A stretch of DNA of 50,364 nucleotides from CAYVUM01 sp964619055 (GTDB lineage Bacteria; Pseudomonadota; Alphaproteobacteria; Rhodospirillales; Defluviicoccaceae). Location of the stretch: NCBI GenBank assembly GCA_964619055.1, contig CAZUDB010000021.1, positions 1 to 50,364 on the forward strand, given 5' to 3'. Made by a program: the position numbers and the translations under genes. Positions 17,079 to 25,783 of this stretch are shown one piece after another (within the stretch, counting starts at the first letter, position 1; every line of letters begins with the position of its first letter). The notes below the pieces were generated by a model, which ran no database searches, was not told where the DNA came from, and saw only the letters and a program-made list of their open reading frames with translations.

Positions 17079-19781
17079 ATGGGTGAGGTAGCGGCGTGTG
17101 GACGCGCCGTTTGGTGCGTGATTTGGCTAGCGATCTGCTTGCTGTTCGCGGCGGGTGTCGCGGCGCAGGAGTCGAAGCCGCCCGCTCGTGCTTGCGATGA
17201 TCACACCAGCAAGTGCACGTGCGCGGACATCCTGGCGTGGAAATCCTGGCAGGAGGTCCAACGCTCGTCCGAATTTTTGTTCGAAGCTCCGCAGCACGCC
17301 CGACCCGATACACTTTGGAGCCGGCTCAACGAGCCGGCCATTCAAAAATTCTGCCAACGGCTTCGAGACGGGGGAGTCCAAATCGGCGTTGCCAAATCAG
17401 AGTCTTTGGGCTCTTCTGGAAACGAAGATCAGTCTTCTGTCGGCCCGGCCACGAGAAAGGTGGAGTTGCACGAAACCGACGCCGGCGCGCTTCAGATTAA
17501 CTTTCAAAATCAAAGATTGCCGCCCGGCGCAATCGAGGAACTGGTGACATTGGAGGACCCAATAAGGTCCTATGCTTCACCGGGCATCATTTTCGAAAAC
17601 TTCATCGTAGAGAGTACGAGACAGAGGCCCGCGATTAAGTTTCTCGGTGCCAGCATTAGAACGCGATTTCTTCTTAAAAACGGCAAAATCGGTTTTGTTG
17701 ACGCGTTGGGGCGGTGCGATCCAGCGGGATTCAGCAAAGGCCGCGCCATTGAATTCAATAGCGTTTTTGTCGCCAAACCGTTCGCTATCGAATCACAGCT
17801 GAATCATATCCTGAAAGTCACTGGCGTCGTTTGCGGCCGCATTGAAGTGACGAACAGCCACCTTGACGGCGGCTTTAACCTCCTTGGTCCAGGCATTTTC
17901 AAGCTTCGTGGTCAAATCAATGGCTTGGATCGTCGAATGAAGAGCGGAAAGCTCCTGATCCACCGCAGCCATTTCGACCAACAATTAAAGATTAGATCAG
18001 TAGAGTTCATCGGAAAGAAGAATTTTGAATCTGTTCAATTCAGAAGAAGTCAATTTACGTTTGTGACCTTTGATAATGTGTCATCTAATTTAGAAATAGA
18101 TATCAAGTTCAGCAAGTTTCAATTCTTCGATATTCTAAATGGGTATTTAAAAAATCGTTTTTTTTTCCTTCAAAACCGTGTCGGGCGCGATGATAAGCCG
18201 GGTGCTTTCCGAATCCAGGCAACGAAGGCACTGCTTGATCCAGGATCACCAGTTGTAACCACTGACAAATATGGAAAAGGCGCCGGCTGGATTATCGATC
18301 ACAGTAAAATTTTCGGCAAGCTTGACGTATCGATTGGAGAAATCCAAAGCTCGCAGTTCAATTTTCAGATCAGCGATTCGGCTGTGTTTGGCCCTGCTCG
18401 ACTCGTTGTCCCCGATGACGCCATCTTCAATCAAATTTCCATTGTCCGTTCTGACTTTCCGAAATCTCTAGAACTTCGCCTGGGACAATACACGGACTAC
18501 GCTTGTTACGATGATGGCACAAACCAACCTGATAGCTTTTACGATTTGGTGCCATTGGACTTTGGCTACTCTGGGTTGACACAAGTATTTGTGGAATCCG
18601 CATGGCCGATGGTTTGGAAGCCCATGAAGCAACCAGGCGGATCCGGTTTTCAGGGCGACAAGGTGGTTTGCGTCACCATTGAAGCCGGTACAGGGCTGAG
18701 CGCACGACCAACGCTCCCGGTCGATGGGTGGTGGCAAGCCCGTCGCCAATCGCTTGAAATCGCGGATCGCAAGGCGGCGGCGCTGATCGATATGTCGGGG
18801 ACGACGGTCAACACGTTGGTCTGGGGCCTGCCGTTCATTACAGACTGGCACGAAGAGATTTACCCGCGGCCGGATGAGATTTTCCCTTGGATTGAACATG
18901 TCCCAAACTTCGGCCGATGGCTGGTCAAACAGCCGCCCAGGGTCGCCAGTGATACCTGGGGTCGTGATGCTTCGGGCGCGCCAAGGAGCGCCGCCGGGTT
19001 CGGGCTCGCGGACGCCGCGTACGCCCGCGCGCAAGACCAGACCATTACCGTTGCGCAACAGCAATCCTCCGGCGATCGAAGCACGGCCACGCACGAGCTG
19101 TTCATGCGTTGGATCGAACCGCAGAAGGATCGGCCACCCAGTTCACTGACCAAAATTGCGGATTTTCTGAAACGCGACGGCCGGATCGAAGACAGCCGCG
19201 AAGTGATGTTTCAGGCCCGCATGCTGATTTTCGGCGTTCCCGACTGGCTGAGCGGCGTCCTGTACACCCTATCCCCGACCTTCACGATCGGTAAGATCCT
19301 GGATTGGGTGAGTGTTATCACGGGCGCCTACCCCGACTACGCGATTACATGGTTTGTATACGTATGGGCGTTCTGTACGTTTTGGTATTGGATATACAGC
19401 TTTCAATACAAACTCGAGACGGGGACGGACGACCCGGCCCCGCCGGCCGCCGCGGGGAGCGGGTTCTCGGAGGTCCTGAACACCGAGGAATTCAGGTTTG
19501 AGGAACCGAAGCAGGACGAAGGCGCATCCGTGCCGGCTGCCAAGAAACTCAGCAAGATTCCTGGGTTTGCCGCCAAGGATGAAAACAGTCCCGATCGGTT
19601 TTCGATTGCCATGTACAGCTTCGATGCCATGGTTCCGTTCATTAATCTGCATTTGTATGACAAGTATGACCCGGTGGGTAAGATGACCGGCTACGTTGCC
19701 ATGGGGCAGCATTTGGTCGGCCGCGTCCTGGTGACATTGCTGCTCGCCACAGTCACCGCCCGGCTAAGCGGTGCGCTGTAG
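17079..19781 (+). CDS. Large exported, membrane-anchored protein of unknown function
   Basis: This 900-residue protein begins with a signal peptide (hydrophobic core VWCVIWLAICLLFAAGVAA, cleavage near AQES). Cys residues follow at once (ACDDHTSKCTCAD). Residues about 170-480 are rich in short alternating strands and aromatic residues, compatible with a pentapeptide/beta-helix-like fold, and this part is AT-richer than the rest. Near residues 720-790 are hydrophobic segments (for example WFVYVWAFCTFWYWIYSF), and the last 60 residues contain YSFDAMVPFINLHLYDKYDP followed by a final membrane helix. That YS-D-x-x-x-P-F/I ending occurs in other bacterial membrane proteins with beta-helical N-termini. 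Function not known. The start is the only reasonable ATG, with GGGGGAGG very close to it. Confidence 0.75.
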   Translation: MGEVAACGRAVWCVIWLAICLLFAAGVAAQESKPPARACDDHTSKCTCADILAWKSWQEVQRSSEFLFEAPQHARPDTLWSRLNEPAIQKFCQRLRDGGVQIGVAKSESLGSSGNEDQSSVGPATRKVELHETDAGALQINFQNQRLPPGAIEELVTLEDPIRSYASPGIIFENFIVESTRQRPAIKFLGASIRTRFLLKNGKIGFVDALGRCDPAGFSKGRAIEFNSVFVAKPFAIESQLNHILKVTGVVCGRIEVTNSHLDGGFNLLGPGIFKLRGQINGLDRRMKSGKLLIHRSHFDQQLKIRSVEFIGKKNFESVQFRRSQFTFVTFDNVSSNLEIDIKFSKFQFFDILNGYLKNRFFFLQNRVGRDDKPGAFRIQATKALLDPGSPVVTTDKYGKGAGWIIDHSKIFGKLDVSIGEIQSSQFNFQISDSAVFGPARLVVPDDAIFNQISIVRSDFPKSLELRLGQYTDYACYDDGTNQPDSFYDLVPLDFGYSGLTQVFVESAWPMVWKPMKQPGGSGFQGDKVVCVTIEAGTGLSARPTLPVDGWWQARRQSLEIADRKAAALIDMSGTTVNTLVWGLPFITDWHEEIYPRPDEIFPWIEHVPNFGRWLVKQPPRVASDTWGRDASGAPRSAAGFGLADAAYARAQDQTITVAQQQSSGDRSTATHELFMRWIEPQKDRPPSSLTKIADFLKRDGRIEDSREVMFQARMLIFGVPDWLSGVLYTLSPTFTIGKILDWVSVITGAYPDYAITWFVYVWAFCTFWYWIYSFQYKLETGTDDPAPPAAAGSGFSEVLNTEEFRFEEPKQDEGASVPAAKKLSKIPGFAAKDENSPDRFSIAMYSFDAMVPFINLHLYDKYDPVGKMTGYVAMGQHLVGRVLVTLLLATVTARLSGAL

Positions 19782-19820
19782 GGGAACCAAGAGGAACGGA
19801 TCAGCGCTTGAGCGCAGTGT

Positions 19821-20510
19821 CTAGCGCGCCTGGATGAGATAGCGGTTGGCCCGCCGCTCCAGGAACCGGAAGGCACGCGTGATCAGGAAGGTCAGGATCA
19901 GGTAGATCACGCCGGCGGTGAGAAAAAACTCCACGGGTAGATAGGTGCGCGCGATCACGGTACGCGCCATGCCCGTCAGGTCCAGCAGCGTGATGGTGCT
20001 GGCCAGTGCCGAGGCTTTCAGCAGCAGGATGATCTCGTTGCCATAGGCGGGCAGGGCGATCCGCACAGCCCGCGGCAGGATGATTCGGCGATAGCGCAGC
20101 GCCGTGCCCATTCCGAAGGCTTTGGCGGCCTCGATCTCGTTGGCCGGAACGGCCTGGATAGCACCGCGCAGGATCTCAGCCACATAGCCGGCCGTGTTGA
20201 GGGCGAAGGCGATGATGGCGCACCAGTAGGGCTCCCGCAGGAAGGGCCACAACACGCTTTCGCGCACGGTTTCGAACTGGCCAAGGCCGTAGTAGATCAG
20301 GAAGATCTGCACGAGCAGGGGGGTGCCACGGAAAAAGAACACATACCCCCACGCCGGCATGCGCAACCACATCGGCTCCGCAACGCGGGCGAGGCCGATG
20401 GGCAGTGCCAGCAAACCCCCGATGACGACGGCGAGCGCCAGCAACTCCACCGTCAGCAGCGCCCCCTCGAGCAGCCGCGGCAGATTCTGGACGATCACCT
20501 CCAGGTTCAT
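19821..20510 (-). CDS. Polar amino-acid ABC transporter permease (HisM/ArtM type)
   Basis: An inner-membrane permease of 229 residues with several transmembrane helices. The EAA loop (ANEIEAAKAFGMGTALRYRRIILPRAVRIALP), which contacts the ATPase, identifies the HisMQ/GlnP subfamily for polar amino acids. The start at 20510 (MNLEVIVQNL) fits the family; an upstream extension to 20558 overlaps the preceding gene and is unlikely. It is the last of three genes on this strand: binding protein, permease, permease. The exact substrate cannot be read. It converges on the 900-residue gene. Confidence 0.92.
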   Translation of the reverse strand: MNLEVIVQNLPRLLEGALLTVELLALAVVIGGLLALPIGLARVAEPMWLRMPAWGYVFFFRGTPLLVQIFLIYYGLGQFETVRESVLWPFLREPYWCAIIAFALNTAGYVAEILRGAIQAVPANEIEAAKAFGMGTALRYRRIILPRAVRIALPAYGNEIILLLKASALASTITLLDLTGMARTVIARTYLPVEFFLTAGVIYLILTFLITRAFRFLERRANRYLIQAR

Positions 20511-20523
20511 GACCGCTGATCCC

Positions 20524-21228
20524 TCACGATCCGGCCCGGCCCGCGCGGGACAGACCACGGCCTGCCGAGCGCTCCGCCCAGGCGAGGCCGGCCATCGTCA
20601 CCACGGTCATGAGCAGGTACAGAACGGCTGCGGCCAAGTAGAAGGTGAAAGGCTCGCGCGTGAAGCCGACGGCGATTTGGGATGCGCGCATCAACTCGTG
20701 AAGCCCGATGACCGAAACGAGGGAGGTGTCCTTGAGCAGAACCAGGAACAGGTTGCCAAGGCCCGGCAGCGCGATACGCCACACCTGCGGCAGAACGATG
20801 CGGCGAAAGGTGAGCAAACCTGACATGCCGACCGCACTGGCAGCTTCGATTTGGCCTTTCGGGATCGCCAGGATCGCACCGCGGAACACCTCCGTCGCAT
20901 AGGCGCCGAAGGTCAGGCCAAGCGCGATCGTGCCTGCGGCAAAGGGGCTCAACTCCACGAACCCATCATGACCTAGGGCACTTGCCACGGTTGTAAGGAT
21001 GCCGGCCGAGCCGAAGTAGATGATCAGGACGACAAGCAACTCCGGCAAGCCGCGGATCACGGTCGTATAGGTCTCTGCGACACCACGGGCGAGCCAGAAC
21101 GGCGACAGCTTGGCGGACGCACCGAGAAGACCGAGCACGAGGCCAACGCCCGCTGCCGACAGGGCCAGCAACACGGTGACACCGGCCCCCATCAACAGGC
21201 TGTCGCCAAACCCTTGGAGGTCAAACAT
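20524..21228 (-). CDS. Polar amino-acid ABC transporter permease (HisQ/ArtQ type)
   Basis: A 234-residue inner-membrane permease, paired with the one starting 13 bases downstream. It has the conserved EAA loop (KGQIEAASAVGMSGLLTFRRIVLPQVWRIALP) and the N-terminal motif RGLPELLVVLIIYFG typical of HisQ/ArtQ/OccQ proteins. It should form the heterodimeric channel with its neighbour and receive substrate from the binding protein at 21279-22037. The pathway is import of a polar amino acid or derivative such as arginine, ornithine, octopine or histidine. Confidence 0.92.
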   Translation of the reverse strand: MFDLQGFGDSLLMGAGVTVLLALSAAGVGLVLGLLGASAKLSPFWLARGVAETYTTVIRGLPELLVVLIIYFGSAGILTTVASALGHDGFVELSPFAAGTIALGLTFGAYATEVFRGAILAIPKGQIEAASAVGMSGLLTFRRIVLPQVWRIALPGLGNLFLVLLKDTSLVSVIGLHELMRASQIAVGFTREPFTFYLAAAVLYLLMTVVTMAGLAWAERSAGRGLSRAGRAGS

Positions 21229-21278
21229 TGGCGCGTTGGCGGGGTGACAAGGGCTGGATCAGTGGTTTCGAGAGCGGG

Positions 21279-22037
21279 TCAGTAAATGTCGAAGGGGAAG
21301 TATTTGGCGTTGATCCGCTCATAGGTGCCGTCTTCGCGGATCTCTGCCAAAGCGTCATTGAACCTGTCGCGGAGGTCGGTGTCGCCCTTACGAAGCGCAA
21401 TCCCGATTTTGTCGTCGATGTCGATGGGCTCGCCCACAAAGTCATAGCCGTCTGCGGCGTCGCTTTTCAGCCATTCGGCGGTGACAAGCTTATCGGCCAG
21501 GACGGCGTCCGAGCGTCCCGAGGCAAGGTCGAGATAGGCATTTTCCTGGGTGTCGTAGAGCTTGATGGTGACCTGGTCGGCCAGATTGTCCTCAAGATAC
21601 TGCGCGCTGATCGTGGCTCGCTGAGCGCCAATCGTCTTACCCTCGACGTTCTTGGGATCGAACTCAGAGTCGATCTTGGCGACGTACTGCAGCTTGTTGG
21701 AGTAGTAGGGGTTCGTGAAGTCAACGGCCTGCTTGCGTTCCTCGGTGATCGACATGGAGGCGACGATGACGTCGTACTTGCGCGCGAGCAGGCCAGGGAT
21801 GATGCCGTCCCAGTCCTGCGTCACGAACTCACACTGCACCTCCATCTGTTTGCAAAGCGCCTTGGCGATATCGATGTCAAAGCCGATCAGGTTGCCGTCG
21901 GCGTCGATCTGGTTGAAGGGCGGGTACGCGCCTTCCGTCCCGATGCGGATGGTTTCGGCGGTTGTTGCGGTCGGGGCAGTGGTAGATAGGGCGGCAACGG
22001 CGATGGTCAGGGCGGCGAGCAGCGGGCGGATGGGCAT
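21279..22037 (-). CDS. Amino-acid ABC transporter substrate-binding protein
   Basis: A periplasmic binding protein of about 252 residues. The start at 22037 gives a normal signal peptide (MPIRPLLAALTIAVAALSTT, cleavage near TAETIRIG); a GAGGAG lies about 10 bases before. The mature part has the SBP family-3 signature GFDIDIAKALCKQMEVQCEF, followed by WDGIIPGLLARKYDVIVASMSIT and the ligand-pocket stretch RSDAVLADK. This is the lysine/arginine/ornithine/histidine/octopine-type group. It is the first gene of the transporter unit. No ATPase gene is adjacent, so the importer must borrow one from elsewhere. Confidence 0.93.
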   Translation of the reverse strand: MPIRPLLAALTIAVAALSTTAPTATTAETIRIGTEGAYPPFNQIDADGNLIGFDIDIAKALCKQMEVQCEFVTQDWDGIIPGLLARKYDVIVASMSITEERKQAVDFTNPYYSNKLQYVAKIDSEFDPKNVEGKTIGAQRATISAQYLEDNLADQVTIKLYDTQENAYLDLASGRSDAVLADKLVTAEWLKSDAADGYDFVGEPIDIDDKIGIALRKGDTDLRDRFNDALAEIREDGTYERINAKYFPFDIY

Positions 22038-22137
22038 GGTCGGGGCTCTCCTCTCTCGACACCTCATGCGAGGTGTGGGCACGGCGGATGTCACGATACC
22101 ATCTGCATAGCGACAATCCAGCGCTGTTGACCCGCCA

Positions 22138-22953
22138 TTACATGCGGCCGCCGGGATCGTCGAGCGCGCTGGCGGTCAGTTCCCGCACGATGGTGTCGAA
22201 GGCCTCGTCAACGCTGTCGCAAGTGAACACCAGCTCGATGTCCTTGGCTGCGATGGTGCCGAACTCGACCATGGCGTCCAAGTTTAGCACCGAGCGCCAG
22301 TATTCGCTGCCGTACAGCACGATGGGCAGATTTTTGCGCAGCTTGCCCGTTTGGATGAGGGTCATGATCTCAAAGAACTCATCGAGTGTGCCAAAACCTC
22401 CAGGAAAAGCGACGAGCGCTTTCGCCAGATAGACGAACCAGAACTTGCGCATGAAGAAGTAGTGGAACTCGAACTCAAGCTGGCGCGTAATGTAGGGGTT
22501 GCCGCGCGCCTCATTGGGCAACGAAATGGTGAGGCCGATGTTGAGGCCGCGCGCCTCGGACGCGCCGCGGTTGGCGGCTTCCATGATGCCGGGACCACCG
22601 CCCGTGCAGATCACGAAGCGCCCCCGCTTTTCCTCCAGCGTTTTCGACCAGACCGTCAGTCGGCGCGCAAGCTCGCGGCAATCCTCATAGTATTGCGCCA
22701 TCCGAACCATCTGCTCGGCCTTGGCCACATCGCTACCGGTTTCCCGCGCGCGGCTCAGTTCGGCTTCAGCCACGTCGCGGGGCAGAAACCGGGCCGAGCC
22801 CCAGAACACGATCGTGTCGGATATTCGGAGCTGGTTGAAGCGTGCTTCCGGTTGGAGGTACTCGGACAGGATGCGCAGCGCTCGGGCGTCCCGGCTTTCG
22901 AGAAAGGCGTTGTTTTTGTAGGCTTTTTCGACCCGTCGGTCGTCGTCCTTCAT
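22138..22953 (-). CDS. LOG family protein (TIGR00730-like)
   Basis: This cytoplasmic protein of 271 residues belongs to the LOG/'lysine decarboxylase-like' Rossmann family. The two nucleotide-binding motifs are present: CTGGGPGIMEAANRGASEA and PGGFGTLDEFFE. LOG enzymes remove ribose-5-phosphate from nucleoside monophosphates, releasing the base (cytokinin activation in plants and their bacteria); the substrate of long bacterial members is often unknown. The N-terminal 90 residues, with a helical segment (RDVAEAELSRARETG), go beyond the plant-type core. The ATG at 22953 has AAGGG upstream. It sits between the amino-acid importer and a HAD phosphatase. Confidence 0.88.
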   Translation of the reverse strand: MKDDDRRVEKAYKNNAFLESRDARALRILSEYLQPEARFNQLRISDTIVFWGSARFLPRDVAEAELSRARETGSDVAKAEQMVRMAQYYEDCRELARRLTVWSKTLEEKRGRFVICTGGGPGIMEAANRGASEARGLNIGLTISLPNEARGNPYITRQLEFEFHYFFMRKFWFVYLAKALVAFPGGFGTLDEFFEIMTLIQTGKLRKNLPIVLYGSEYWRSVLNLDAMVEFGTIAAKDIELVFTCDSVDEAFDTIVRELTASALDDPGGRM

Positions 22954-23023
22954 GTCATCGCCCTTCGGCAGTGCGGTTGAGGAAGTTATGCGCCACACCA
23001 CCGCGCGGCTGCATCAGCTGCCT

Positions 23024-23656
23024 TCATACCACCAGGCCGGTCAGGTTCGAAACGGTTGCTGTTCCAGGCGGGAACGGGTTCGGATGGCCATCGTGCACCC
23101 GGCCGAGGAACGCGAGGCCGCAGTTGGTCGCGGCATTGTAGTCGGTCATGGCATCGCCGACGAACAGAACCCGCTCGGCCTTAAGGCCATGGCGATCAAG
23201 CAGCTCGCGGATGTGGGGCACTTTGCTCGGCGGTGAGCCGCGCACTTCGACAAAGTGGCCCGGCATGCCTCGGTGCTCGACGATGTGGACCAATTCCTCA
23301 TGGGGCGTACCGGAGATGACGAACAGCGGCACGTGGCCGGTCAGGCGATCCAACAGCGCCTTGGAGCCGGGCACGTCGTCACAGGCCACAACCTCCGATA
23401 CCACCAGATTTGAGAACTGGCGGGCCAGGTCGTCGAGTTCGGACTCGGTGAGGCGAATGCCGAGAAGCTGCTTATGGCAGTAGCGGATCTTCTTGCGCCG
23501 CGAGACACCGCCGTGATGGACGTGATGGGCGACCACGGCTTCAACCACCTCATCGCCGTGGTCTTGGTACAGACGGCGAAAGGCGCGAATCTTGATGTCC
23601 GTCGATTCGACCAGGACGCCGTCGAAGTCAAAAAAAATCGCATCGTATGCGACCAC
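23024..23656 (-). CDS. HAD-superfamily phosphatase
   Basis: A cytoplasmic HAD hydrolase of about 210 residues with all four motifs: DFDGVL with both Asp residues, the Ser/Thr motif FVISGTP, the Lys region SPPSKVPHI, and VGDAMTDYNAA. The helical cap inserted after motif I is of the phosphoglycolate-phosphatase/beta-phosphoglucomutase kind, so a small phosphorylated metabolite is the likely substrate. I chose the GTG at 23656 because it follows GGGGGA and places the first Asp near residue 9, as in relatives; the frame extends to an ATG at 23761 that would overlap moaE and lacks a ribosome site. Confidence 0.85.
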   Translation of the reverse strand: MVAYDAIFFDFDGVLVESTDIKIRAFRRLYQDHGDEVVEAVVAHHVHHGGVSRRKKIRYCHKQLLGIRLTESELDDLARQFSNLVVSEVVACDDVPGSKALLDRLTGHVPLFVISGTPHEELVHIVEHRGMPGHFVEVRGSPPSKVPHIRELLDRHGLKAERVLFVGDAMTDYNAATNCGLAFLGRVHDGHPNPFPPGTATVSNLTGLVV

Positions 23657-23751
23657 CGATGTGTTTCCCCCGCTTGATTGGGCTTGTCGGTCCGGACTGC
23701 TGGATTGCCGAACTGAACGGTGGGGCGAATGCCGAAAGAAGTAACGATCCG

Positions 23752-24207
23752 TTATGTCCATGACTGCCAGGCGGCGGCGGCGCGGGTGTCGCTGTCGCGG
23801 GCCTCGACCCAGCGGTCACCGTTCGGCGTTTCCTCTCGTTTCCAGAACGGAGCCTTGGTCTTGAGCCAGTCGATAAGGAACCGGCAAGCCTCGAAGGCGG
23901 CGTCGCGGTGCCGGGAAGCGGCAGCCACCAAGACGATACGGTCCCCGGGCTCAAGCCGCCCCACCCGATGGATAATCAGGGTGGCGGACAACGGCCAGCG
24001 CTGCAGCGCTTCGGCTTCGATCCGAGCGAGCTGATTTTCGGTCATGCCCGGGTAGTGCTCCAGCGTCATCGCCGAGATGGTGTCATCGCTGGCCACGTCC
24101 CGCACCATGCCGACAAACACGGTAAGCCCACCAATCTCGGTGGATCCTTTCGTGAGCGCGGCCAATTCGGCGCCGACGTCGAAATCGTCCTCCTGGATAC
24201 GGATCAT
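23752..24207 (-). CDS. moaE: Molybdopterin synthase catalytic subunit
   Basis: A 151-residue MoaE. With thiocarboxylated MoaD it inserts two sulfur atoms into precursor Z (cPMP) to make molybdopterin. Typical marks are FVGMVRD near residues 32-38, LEHYPGMTENQL, ASRHRDAAFEACR and the active-site Lys region KTKAPFWKREE. It lies 22 bases downstream of moaD on the same strand and should be cotranslated with it. The molybdate importer modABC lies about 6 kb away in this window. Confidence 0.95.
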   Translation of the reverse strand: MIRIQEDDFDVGAELAALTKGSTEIGGLTVFVGMVRDVASDDTISAMTLEHYPGMTENQLARIEAEALQRWPLSATLIIHRVGRLEPGDRIVLVAAASRHRDAAFEACRFLIDWLKTKAPFWKREETPNGDRWVEARDSDTRAAAAWQSWT

Positions 24208-24229
24208 GGCGCGGACCTCATCTCAAGGG

Positions 24230-24496
24230 TCAACCGCCGGTCACGGGCGGAAAGAACGCCACCTCTGACGTTGGGCCGACGGGATGATCGTCGTCGCGGC
24301 TATCGAGGGGAACATATTCCTGATCCACCGCAATCCGCACGGTGCCCAAATCCGCCAGCGCCGATGCCGGCCCGCCGCCGCGGGCGCGCAGCCAGTCGAT
24401 CAAGGCCCACAAGGTCAAAATGTCGCCCGGAGGAGACACATCCTCACTGGCTACCCCGGCCTTGTCGCGTATTGCCGCAAAATAGAGGATCTTCAA
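24230..24496 (-). CDS. moaD: Molybdopterin synthase sulfur-carrier subunit
   Basis: An 88-residue ubiquitin-like protein that starts MKILYFAAIRDKAG and ends VAFFPPVTGG. The C-terminal Gly-Gly is the site adenylated and thiocarboxylated by MoeB-type enzymes before sulfur transfer in the MoaE complex. Length and ends match the family exactly. It sits between pgsA (51 bases upstream) and moaE, a gene order I know from alphaproteobacteria. Confidence 0.95.
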   Translation of the reverse strand: MKILYFAAIRDKAGVASEDVSPPGDILTLWALIDWLRARGGGPASALADLGTVRIAVDQEYVPLDSRDDDHPVGPTSEVAFFPPVTGG

Positions 24497-24547
24497 CGTT
24501 CTCGCCCCTCATGCTCAATACGGTTATGGGTTGACGGCGGGCGGAAA

Positions 24548-25114
24548 TCAACGGGTGCTGGCATGCCGCGCGGCGGCTCGCAGGTAGCTCCAGCCGGTGA
24601 CGGTCGTAATGACGGCGGCGAGCCACAACAGGGCTAGGCCGACACTGTGCAGGTCCGTGTCGGCAATGGCGGGTGCGGCGGGGCCCAGGAGCAAGAGGCC
24701 GAGGGCCAGCATCTGCGTCATCGTCTTCCACTTGGCCAAGCGGGTCACAGGAATGACAACCCCTTTGGGCGCCAAGTGCTCCCGCAAACCTGAGACCGCG
24801 AGTTCGCGCGCGACAATGACTACCGCCGGCAGCAGGTGCCACTCCGGCAGGCGGCCGATACCGGCCAGGACGATCAGCACGCCGCCGACGAGCAGCTTGT
24901 CGGCGATGGGGTCGAGCATCCGCCCGAACTCAGAAAGCTGATTCAGGCGGCGGGCCATAAATCCATCCAGATAATCAGTGACGCAGGCGTAAGCGAAAGC
25001 GGTAAAGGCCAGGATCGACGACGGCACCGTGTCGATGGCCAACGGTACGCACACCAGCGGCACGGCCGCGATGCGCGACAGGGTCAGCAGATTGGGAAGG
25101 CTCAGGCTCGACAT
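24548..25114 (-). CDS. pgsA: CDP-diacylglycerol--glycerol-3-phosphate 3-phosphatidyltransferase
   Basis: An inner-membrane enzyme of 188 residues that makes phosphatidylglycerophosphate, the precursor of phosphatidylglycerol and cardiolipin. The CDP-alcohol phosphatidyltransferase signature D-x2-DG-x2-AR-x8-G-x3-D-x3-D is complete in DYLDGFMARRLNQLSEFGRM and LDPIADK. Four or more hydrophobic helices are visible. I chose the ATG at 25114 (MSSLSLPNLLTLSRI), the normal N-terminus; an upstream extension to 25195 is Cys-rich and unlike the family. It heads the pgsA-moaD-moaE unit and is divergent from the sulfur operon. Confidence 0.94.
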   Translation of the reverse strand: MSSLSLPNLLTLSRIAAVPLVCVPLAIDTVPSSILAFTAFAYACVTDYLDGFMARRLNQLSEFGRMLDPIADKLLVGGVLIVLAGIGRLPEWHLLPAVVIVARELAVSGLREHLAPKGVVIPVTRLAKWKTMTQMLALGLLLLGPAAPAIADTDLHSVGLALLWLAAVITTVTGWSYLRAAARHASTR

Positions 25115-25381
25115 GGCGGTAAGCAAGCACGGTTTGGCGCCGCAGGGAAGCATCGCGGGACAGGTTGCCGGCGCTCCGCATGTTTGTGCTGACACTGGGA
25201 GCCGAGCTTGTTAAACATTTGAAAAATGTAGTATATATCCAGAGTACACCAAAGTATGATAGAAAACAAATTAAATACAAAAACAAGTTGTGTTTTGTTC
25301 CGTGGCAGGTGTGGACCCCTGAGATCAGGGACGCGCACGGTAGGGCTGCCAGGGTGTTTGTGATGGAAGGAGCGGATGGCG
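25115..25381. other. AT-rich divergent intergenic region
   Basis: This region separates pgsA and the cysteine operon, which point away from each other. Positions 25205-25300 are strongly AT-rich, with a small hairpin ACATTTGAAAAATGT at 25215-25229 and TATA-like words after it. It should hold promoters for both directions. I cannot assign exact elements or a known riboswitch. Confidence 0.5.
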
Positions 25382-25750
25382 ATGGCCACCGGCAAGACGG
25401 CAAGGAAGGGCGTTGGGCCACAAGTGGTGACGGCCAATCGGTTGGCCGATGGCGCGGTCGTCTACCTTGCGGACGGCGGCTCCTGGGCCGAGGGCATCAA
25501 CGACGCCGCCGTGGCCAGGGATCCGGATCAGATCGCGGATCTGATGGCGAAGGCCGATAAGGCCGTGGCGGCGCGCCTAGTCGTGGCGCCCTACACGATC
25601 GACGTGGCCCTGGACCGCGAAACGGTCCGCCCGACCCGCTATCGCGAACGCATCCGGCTGGAGGGACCATCGATTGACATGCCGGGCGTTCCCGCCGGTG
25701 AGCCCTGGCCATCAAGCCGTCCCGCCACCAAGTCATCGCCGGCGCCGTGA
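25382..25750 (+). CDS. DUF2849 domain protein of the cysteine operon
   Basis: A cytoplasmic protein of about 122 residues of the DUF2849 family, recognised by VTANRLADGAVVYL near the start, then VAPYTIDVALD and PTRYRERIRLEGPSIDMPG. In alphaproteobacteria this small gene typically precedes the sulfite/nitrite reductase gene and is assumed to help sulfate assimilation, but its biochemistry is not established. AAGGAG lies 9 bases before the ATG at 25382; an in-frame ATG at 25376 is only 3 bases after it. The reductase gene follows after 33 bases. Confidence 0.88.
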   Translation: MATGKTARKGVGPQVVTANRLADGAVVYLADGGSWAEGINDAAVARDPDQIADLMAKADKAVAARLVVAPYTIDVALDRETVRPTRYRERIRLEGPSIDMPGVPAGEPWPSSRPATKSSPAP

Positions 25751-25783
25751 GCAGCGCGAGCGAGCCGAAGGAGGCTTAGAGCC

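Noticed and set aside
23030..23080. GGTTCGAAAC word as part of a tRNA T-arm
   Set aside because: It falls within the HAD gene and no cloverleaf can be drawn around it.
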